Positions 60,094 to 64,000 of a stretch of 64,000 nt of DNA are shown piece by piece. Within the stretch, counting starts at the first letter, position 1. Every line of letters begins with the position of its first letter. The position numbers were made by a program, and so were the translations under genes. The stretch comes from Bombus terrestris (taxonomy: Eukaryota; Arthropoda; Insecta; Hymenoptera; Apidae). The notes under the pieces are model-generated. The model was not told where the DNA came from and did no database searches. It saw only the letters and a list, made by a program, of their open reading frames with translations. The DNA is taken from contig NC_063285.1 in assembly GCF_910591885.1 (NCBI RefSeq), forward strand, positions 6,977,395 to 7,041,394. Reading direction: 5' to 3'.

Positions 60094-61553
60094 TCAACCA
60101 AGACCTGGAAGTCCTCTGACGCTTACACAAACATTCACATGTACAGTATTCACATGTAACAGTTTATTAACTCTTTTGATATATCTATTAATACATTTTG
60201 TTATTTCTTCTTCGACTGTGGGTATATTGAGGTCGCGATGTATTGCTTCGTTGGTAACATACCAGGGTGCATCTATTAGGGATCTTAGTATTTTCAATTG
60301 GAAGTATTTTAGTGTTGGAATTAATTGCTGTTCCCCATAGTTGGATTCCGTAGGTCCAGACAAAGTGGGTAGAAGACTAATTGGGCGATAACAGCTAGTA
60401 TCGTGTATTGGTTTTCCGGGTTTTGGGATGATCGTAATTAGTGACATTTTCCAGGTTTTGGAATAGTATTCAAGGCGAAAAATTGCGTTGAAGATTGAAG
60501 AAATGAGTGCAATCCCTTTTACAGGTAGTTCCTTAATTGCTTTCTTACTTGTTTGCTCAAGCCCCGATGCTTTCCTGGGATTCAGACGATGGATTAATTC
60601 AGTAATTTCTAGAGAAGTGAAAGGTTTAATGGGGGGAGACATTTGGAGGGGAGAATGCAGGTATTCTGTTATTTCCGGAGTGGTATTGGAGGAATGAGGT
60701 TTAAAAACGTTGGATAGGTAGTTAGCGAACAGGTTGGCCTTTTCTATAGGGCTTCGTGCCCATCCGCCTTGCGGACAGCGAATTGGTGGGATTATTTGCG
60801 GGGGACGCGTGAGTTTTCTAGAAGCCTTCCATAGTGAATAGTTGGAGTCGGCAGAGGGGGACAAATTGACCAGGTACTTTTGGAAACAGTCATTTTTGTA
60901 TTTTTTAATGGTTTTGGTTAAGTTCCTGGTTGCGTTGTTTAGCTTGCGTTTGTCGTCCGGTGTTCTATGTGTTTGCCATACTCTTCTTAGTCTTCGTTTT
61001 TCTGTAATTTTGTTTAATATGTAATGGGGGTATTCGTGTTTACTGATAGAAGTCTTGGTAGGTGTTGAGCAGCGGATGGCGTTTATTATGCTCGCGTTTA
61101 AGAATTCTGTGACAGTTTCGATATCTCCCTTTGTTTTTAGTGAGATTGAGGCAGAGGTTGAGTGATTAAAGACTTCTCTAAATAGCTGTCAGTTGGCCTA
61201 GGGCGTCAAAGAAGCTGTCGAAGTTCTCTTTAGCAATCGTGTGTCTGGGAGGGCAGTATACTGCTGAGGTGATGATTGTACCATGGCAGTCTTCTATCGC
61301 TACGCTTGTGGCTTGAAAGTAGTCTTTCTGGAATGATGGAAGCGTAATGCTTAATACTGGATTTGATGATGATTTCGGTGCCGCCGAGTGCCTTTCCTCT
61401 TGAGTGTTGGGTATGGTAGAAGTTGTAGCCGTGTATTTTGAGATAGTTTTTGTCGGTGAAGTGGGTTTCAGATATGAGCATTACGTCGTTTTGCTGTTGT
61501 TGTTCAAATTTGTGCTGAGCTAGACCGTTGGCGTTCCACAGAGCTATACGCAT
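60094..61553 (-). pseudogene. Jockey-2 ORF2 remnant
   Basis: 61230-61553 encodes the endonuclease start (MRIALWNANGLAQHKF, SETHFTDKNY) and breaks at the same frameshift as the other copy (PERLLSSHKRSD). 60094-60864 encodes the RT N-terminal part (SNYSLWKASRKL, TSCYRPISLLPTL), then joins out of frame to thumb sequence. FADD is absent. The last residues before the frame ends are flanking sequence. Confidence 0.8.
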
Positions 61554-62938
61554 TGGTTTTATTTTGCTTCTGTGCGTATTAATTTATCCATGAAGAGTGT
61601 AAGTAGTAACAGCAAGTTGTTAATTTGCTCTGTTTGCTTCTTGATTAGTTTTTCGAGTCTGGTGAAGTTGTCTGTGTTTTGTGAAGTGGGAACACTATTT
61701 TCTGAGTATCCACTGTGGGTTTTCGAATTCTTTATGTTTCCTTGTGCTGCCTGGGCATAGGAGATTGATGGTGTAGAGAATTTTTGGGGTCTAGGTTCTT
61801 GTTTGGTTATCTCCGTGGGTTTGGGTTTAGGGTACTTATTATTGTGTAGTGTTTTATAGGCTAAGCATCTTTTGTAGTTCGCAGGATACTCTCCTTGACA
61901 GTGGATGCACTTCGCGGGGGTTTCTGGGAGATTTAGTGCATTGGTCAGTGGGGTGACTACCTGCACATTTTACGCACCGGAAATTATGGTTGCAGTAATT
62001 CTGCGTGTGGCCGTACCTTTGGCACCTTTTGCATTGTACTATCTCATTCTTTACAAGAGGTGGTTCGATCTTAACTATAGAGTTCATCAGCCGATTGATG
62101 TTGTAGATATCTTTGTTATTTTGTTTTTGTTTTATATCGATGAAAAATAACGATAGTGGATTTTTTGTGACTCTATGTCTAATGTTGCTGATGTTGGTTA
62201 CCTCGTGGCCAAGTGTTTGAAGTTCAAACTTTAGTTCCTCCAGGTCGACTGAGTGGTGGATATTGCGTAGCACCACACGAAAAGGTCTTTCTTGCTTGAG
62301 CTGATATGTGTGGAATTTTGCATTCAAAGTTTTTAGCAAGTTAGTTATCTTTCTATAGGCGTGTGGGTGGGTCGCCAGAATTTTCACGTGGTTGTTGTTA
62401 ATTTTTAACTTGTAGTCCTCTTTGCTAATATCTTTTTCAATGGTCCTTATCATTGTTTGGATGTCGATTACGTCGTCAATGAATATTGGCGGAGGAGGGG
62501 GAATTCTTTGGGTATGGAGATTATTTACCGTTTCGGTTGTATTCATGGAGTCTTCCGTAGTCTCCAGTATTGAGAATCTGATGTAGGTGGTCACTTGGCT
62601 AGCTGGTGGTTTAGCTTGACTCTTGTTCACATTTGTCTTGATTGGTGTCAGCTTTCATTTTTTCGTGTGCTGGTCGTTTGCAAAGAGAGATGTGTTGCCC
62701 CTTTGCCACGGAGGAGGAAAAACGGCGGTGTTATAATTTAGCTCCGGAGAGCCTGTTTGGAATGTTAGGACCATCATCGAGCTAGTTAATTCAGTATGAA
62801 AGAACTAGTCGAGAGGCTGTTAACCCTTAGCTAGGTTTGTTGGATTCGCTTTCGACAGATGGACGTCACATGGAGTTTTGTGAACTTCACGGGACACTGG
62901 ACACACGTCTGCACGCTTCGACACTCATCAGCAAACTC
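60140..62938 (-). mobile_element. Jockey-2 LINE, second copy with deletions
   Basis: Reverse strand, from the leader (near 62938, matching 31711 onward) through ORF1 and ORF2. It carries two internal ORF2 deletions: one near 61200 removes about 330 bp of endonuclease, and one near 60365 removes the RT core. It ends without a poly-A tail near 60140. The ORF2 tail here (PWYVTNEAIHRDLNIPTVEE) shows the native Jockey-2 C-terminus, which differs from the Jockey-1-like tail in the chimera at 34.6 kb. Confidence 0.85.
61559..62630 (-). pseudogene. Jockey-2 ORF1 remnant, Gag-like
   Basis: 61854-62630 holds the PRE_C2HC-like region and two zinc knuckles (CKRCQRYGHTQNYC, CVKCAGSHPTDQC). The third knuckle (CIHCQGEYPANYKRC) and the C-terminus continue in another frame (61559-61966). 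The shift falls after CTKSP, as in the copy at 31923. Unlike that copy, the N-terminal half has no stop (TCA where the other has TGA). The first ~70 codons upstream of 62630 are disturbed. Confidence 0.8.
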
Positions 62939-62944
62939 GCGGTA

Positions 62945-63821
62945 TGAGCGTTGGCTGAAATAAGTAATATTTTTATTTGTCTTTGATGGTCAAAGGAATA
63001 GAATATTTAAAGAAACATGTTTGTGCCAAAGTGAAAATGATATAACGTATGGTAATGGTCGCATGATACTAAAGCATTGCAATTTCTTCATGCTTAGAAT
63101 ATAGATTATTAAAAATTGATTGTTAAGGAAGCCGAATTTATTTTTTTGGGATTACCTTATCTTTTTTGTGCAAAAGGAGATTAGGGTGTCATTTATGACT
63201 ATTTATAACTATTTCGAATATTTTGATTATGTTGGCTAGGAGACACATAATATCGCAGGTTTGAGAGCAAGGAGCGGTCTTTATTTGTTTTCTTTTGTGA
63301 TGGCTCTTAAAATTATTAAAGAACACTATATAATATCATTTTATTCCGTTGGATAAGTGTTTAGGTACAATGTTCAGGATGTCGTCGAAACCGGGCGATT
63401 TTTAATTGTTTAATTTAGAGAAAATAATTTTTGTTCGGTTATAATCTGTAAAGTAGTTTATTTCTGTGTCTAGTTGTTTAGGTTTGTCCGAGGTGTTTTC
63501 ATTAGAGAATATGAAGGTTCTCTTATTTAGCGATATGTCTGGCTCTATTTTATTTTTCAGTTTATTTGTTTCGGAGATAATAATTCTGTTTAATTATCCT
63601 CGACCCATGTGTGCGTTGTGTGTGTGTGTTTTAGATAAGTGAGTGCCGATAACGTATAGTTTTTCGATAACGTATAGTTGTATCGCTATACCTTCATCTT
63701 GGTGGAGGGGGTCTTTCTCTGGAGGCAGTTTGAAAGAAGAGATAGAGTTTGGTTCTTTTAACTTAAAAGTTTGATTTGTCTGTGGAAACAGGCTAGCTGA
63801 GTTATAATAGATTATATTATA
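62945..63821. other. Non-coding stretch
   Basis: AT- and T-rich, with no gene recognised. Confidence 0.4.
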
Positions 63822-64000
63822 TGTCGGAAATGAAAGAACACCGGAACCTTCCCTTCGGAACTTTGGAAAGATCCCTAGTACTGTAATTTAGATTTCACCA
63901 TAGCCGAATTAAGAAACTGTTGTCATTCGATTCGACTGTACTTATTTGAGATTTATGATAGTGAGCTCGGGCTCGAGGCGACAACCAGTCGCCGAACGTA
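63822..64000 (+). mobile_element. LTR family B, 5' part cut by the window end
   Basis: Starts TGTCGGAAATGAAAGAACACC and follows the copy at 49881 ('gagatttatgat.gtgagct', 'gaggcgacaaccagtcgccg') to the last base. Whether it is solo or part of a full element cannot be seen. Confidence 0.8.

Overview
The window looks like insect nuclear DNA, most likely from a bee or a close hymenopteran. It is AT-rich, has short GT-AG introns, and carries fatty acyl-CoA reductase (FAR) genes whose sequence fits my memory of bee FARs. No prokaryotic operons, CRISPR arrays or rRNA genes are visible. The species call is inference from protein resemblance only.

Host genes. Three complete seven-exon FAR genes lie in tandem on the + strand: FAR-1 (1600-3978), FAR-2 (13554-15941) and FAR-4 (51726-54102). 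A broken inverted copy, FAR-3, sits at 20535-21119. Each intact gene has a TATA-like box about 120-130 bp before its ATG and an AATAAA about 100-120 bp after its stop. A phospholipase B1-like GDSL lipase gene lies on the - strand. Its first visible exons (29535-30047) and its last exons (23026-23428) are separated by a 4.3-kb retrotransposon, and the central coding part was not found.

Mobile DNA. Nearly everything else is transposon. Jockey-1 is a Jockey-like LINE with one nearly intact copy (24640-28996) and fragments at 4881-7470, 16847-20530 and 21120-22520. Jockey-2 is a second LINE, seen as a chimera at 31711-35044 and a deleted copy at 60140-62938. A decayed R1-clade element (7471-10580) carries a solo LTR at 9049-9528. 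Four LTR families (A-D here) occur mostly as solo LTRs, several with clear target-site duplications. There is also a deleted mariner in two copies, a hAT transposase remnant, and a GC-rich repeat at 36.2-37.4 kb and 56.6-57.4 kb.

Layout: FAR-1 (0-4.9 kb); Jockey-1 fragment, R1 and nested LTR (4.9-11 kb); FAR-2 (11-16.8 kb); scrambled LINE/LTR block with the FAR-3 remnant (16.8-22.5 kb); lipase gene split by Jockey-1 (23-30 kb); Jockey-2 chimera (31.7-35 kb); LTR-C and GC-rich repeat (35.2-37.5 kb); an LTR-A containing an inverted copy of a FAR upstream region (38.6-41.1 kb); non-coding DNA (41-46.7 kb); solo LTRs and FAR-4 (46.7-54.2 kb); tRNA-like repeat, LTR-D and hAT remnant (55-59 kb); Jockey-2 copy (60-63 kb); start of another LTR-B at the window end.

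How it fits together. The FAR genes probably make fatty alcohols (wax, cuticle or pheromone precursors). The array has grown and been remodelled by segmental duplication, patchy gene conversion and transposon-associated rearrangement. The most informative signals are the FAR mosaicism (exon 5 diverged between identical introns), the LTR with a FAR upstream segment inside its own target-site duplication, and the chimeric LINE.
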